From JASSUD01 sp031963415 (GTDB lineage Bacteria > Pseudomonadota > Gammaproteobacteria > Burkholderiales > Burkholderiaceae), in NCBI GenBank assembly GCA_031963415.1, contig JASSUI010000001.1, positions 434,001 through 498,000 on the forward strand: a DNA stretch of 64,000 bases, written 5' to 3'. Position 1 is the stretch's first letter. Each line of letters begins with the position of its first letter. Below, in pieces: positions 62,897-64,000 of the stretch. The notes beneath the pieces were generated by a model, which was not told the DNA's origin, did no database searches, and worked only from the letters and a program-made list of their open reading frames with translations. The translations under genes and the position numbers were made by a program.

Positions 62897-63047
62897 CTCA
62901 GAACCTGTCCACAAATTGTCTAAAAGACCGTGATCCGGGGTCGGGCGGTGCTCGCAATCCTCATGTACACCAACGTACACTCCGGTTGCTGCGCGCCGGC
63001 CTCCCCCGGCTGACAGCCTTTTAGACAATTTGTGGACAGGTTCTCAG
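62897..63047. repeat. 151-bp palindromic element, copy B
   Basis: Terminal inverted repeats of 30 bp with one mismatch (left inner part AGAACCTGTCCACAAATTGT; complement at the right end). The core matches the element at 55307-55454 (GGGCGGTGCTCG, AATCCTC, GTACACTCCGGTT). The right end overlaps the hflX stop codon (63044-63046), so the insertion has reached the last bases of the coding sequence or supplies the stop. Confidence 0.88.
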
Positions 63048-64000
63048 TGAATCGGGGGCTGTACTAACTCATTCAAGTCGTTTTTCAATAAATTTTTTGT
63101 TTGACTTTCGACGATAGCTTGACGCAACACATCTAAGCCAATCCCAGCTTGCGCGCTCAGAAAGACGCGAACGATCTTACCATATTCATCACGCTGCACA
63201 CTGCTGCTAGCTGCTGCTAACTCAGGCACTTTATCAATTTTATTCCACACCATAATCTGTGGAATGTGCGCAGCTCCAATTTCATTGAGCACCGCATTGA
63301 CTTGGTCAATTTGCTCAAATCGTGCCGGGCTGGCCGCATCAACGACATGCAACAGTAGATCCGCATGCACCGTTTCTTCAAGCGTTGCCCGAAAAGCAGC
63401 TACTAAAGCATGCGGTAAATCACGAATAAAACCCACCGTATCCGACATGACAATTTGCCCTGACTCGCCTAAGTAAACGCGCCGCGAAGTCGTATCTAGA
63501 GTCGCAAACAGTAGATCGGCTGCGTAGGCTCTGGCCTTGGTCAGTGCATTAAAAAGCGTAGATTTTCCCGCATTGGTATACCCGACTAATGAAACGGAGA
63601 AAGTACCACTGCGTATCCGTTGTCGACGTTGGGTATCGTGCTGACGACGTAACCGCGCTAGCTGCTCTTTCAATTGTTTGATGCGCACGCCAATCAAACG
63701 GCGATCTGTCTCAAGCTGCGTCTCCCCAGGCCCACGCAAACCGATCCCCCCTTTTTGTCGCTCGAGGTGAGTCCAAGCGCGTACTAAACGCGTCGCTAAA
63801 TATTGGAGTTGAGCCAATTCGACTTGCACCTTGCCTTCATGGCTGCGCGCGCGCTGCGCAAAGATATCTAAAATCAAACTCGTGCGGTCGGCAACGCGCG
63901 TATTGAAGATTTTTTCTAGATTGCGTTGCTGGGCGGGAGACAAGGGGTGATTGAAAATGACGATATCGATAGGTTGGGGTTGGCTCGCGAGCGCCTCTCT
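63044..64000 (-). CDS. hflX: GTPase HflX (5' end outside window)
   Basis: The frame is open to the window edge, so at least 318 residues are seen and the true start lies beyond 64000. An N-terminal ribosome-binding helix pair has ARSHEGKVQVELAQLQYL and RQKGGIGLRGPGETQLETDR, the family signature. The G domain has VSLVGYTNAGKSTLFNALT (G1), DTVGFIRDLPHALVAAFRAT (G3) and MVWNKIDKV (G4). HflX splits stalled or heat-damaged ribosomes. The stop codon lies within the end of palindromic element B; the final residues after LVQPPIH would normally be similar in length, so little if anything is lost. Confidence 0.95.
   Translation of the reverse strand, partial: REALASQPQPIDIVIFNHPLSPAQQRNLEKIFNTRVADRTSLILDIFAQRARSHEGKVQVELAQLQYLATRLVRAWTHLERQKGGIGLRGPGETQLETDRRLIGVRIKQLKEQLARLRRQHDTQRRQRIRSGTFSVSLVGYTNAGKSTLFNALTKARAYAADLLFATLDTTSRRVYLGESGQIVMSDTVGFIRDLPHALVAAFRATLEETVHADLLLHVVDAASPARFEQIDQVNAVLNEIGAAHIPQIMVWNKIDKVPELAAASSSVQRDEYGKIVRVFLSAQAGIGLDVLRQAIVESQTKNLLKNDLNELVQPPIH

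Overview
The window looks like chromosome from a host-restricted member of the Burkholderiaceae. The housekeeping genes (hemE-priA, hflX-hflK-hflC, purA, tex, kup, a DinG/YoaA-type helicase) resemble their Burkholderia counterparts. The DNA, however, is visibly less GC-rich than free-living Burkholderia and carries many IS fragments, pseudogenes and palindromic repeats. It also carries proteins with eukaryote-like architecture (NLR-like NTPases, an F-box/WD40 protein, a CaaX box) and an Hrp-type regulatory pair. The closest fit I can infer is an endofungal lineage such as Mycoavidus or Candidatus Glomeribacter. This is inference; no database was consulted.

Layout. 0-1.5 kb: remnant of an NB-ARC-type gene, a BrnT/BrnA toxin-antitoxin locus read as one frame, and IS3 and IS30 fragments. 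1.6-7.1 kb: amino-acid ABC binding protein, priA and hemE, with DnaA-box-like sites between priA and hemE. 7.1-9.6 kb: palindromic repeat, remnant copy of a cupin gene, and an OmpW porin with a proline-rich insertion. 9.9-16.4 kb: a minus-strand operon that looks like a decaying biosynthetic cluster. In transcription order it runs truncated acyl-AMP ligase, haem-oxygenase-like diiron oxidase, cupin, kynureninase, kynurenine 3-monooxygenase (frameshifted), tryptophan 2,3-dioxygenase homologue, then MFS and MATE exporter fragments. 16.9-34.5 kb: an accessory block with two giant TPR/NACHT proteins on the minus strand and one TPR/NB-ARC-like protein on the plus strand that ends in a perfect CaaX box. 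Complete IS110 and IS256 elements, a group II intron-like fragment and STAND-gene remnants lie among them. 34.7-35.4 kb: a broken tyrosine integrase next to tRNA-Lys, which suggests a decayed integrative element. 35.7-46.8 kb: a type III secretion accessory region with coiled-coil proteins, a CesT-like chaperone, two divergent genes that each have a TTCG-N16-TTCG (hrpII-like) box, a 1.1-kb-codon effector candidate, a GNAT, and HrpG-like and HrpB-like regulators. 46.8-64 kb: core genes interrupted by small effector-like genes, including an F-box/pentapeptide/seven-WD40 protein, and by MITE-like palindromes. The hflX-hflK-hflC-purA block lacks hisZ at the position where I expect it in Burkholderia.

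How it fits together. HrpG and HrpB homologues would switch on genes behind hrpII boxes, and the CesT-like chaperone would help deliver effectors into a eukaryotic host. The F-box/WD40 and CaaX-tailed STAND proteins are good candidates for acting inside that host. The kynurenine-type cluster could have made a modified 3-hydroxyanthranilate metabolite but now appears damaged. The T3SS apparatus genes themselves are not in the window.
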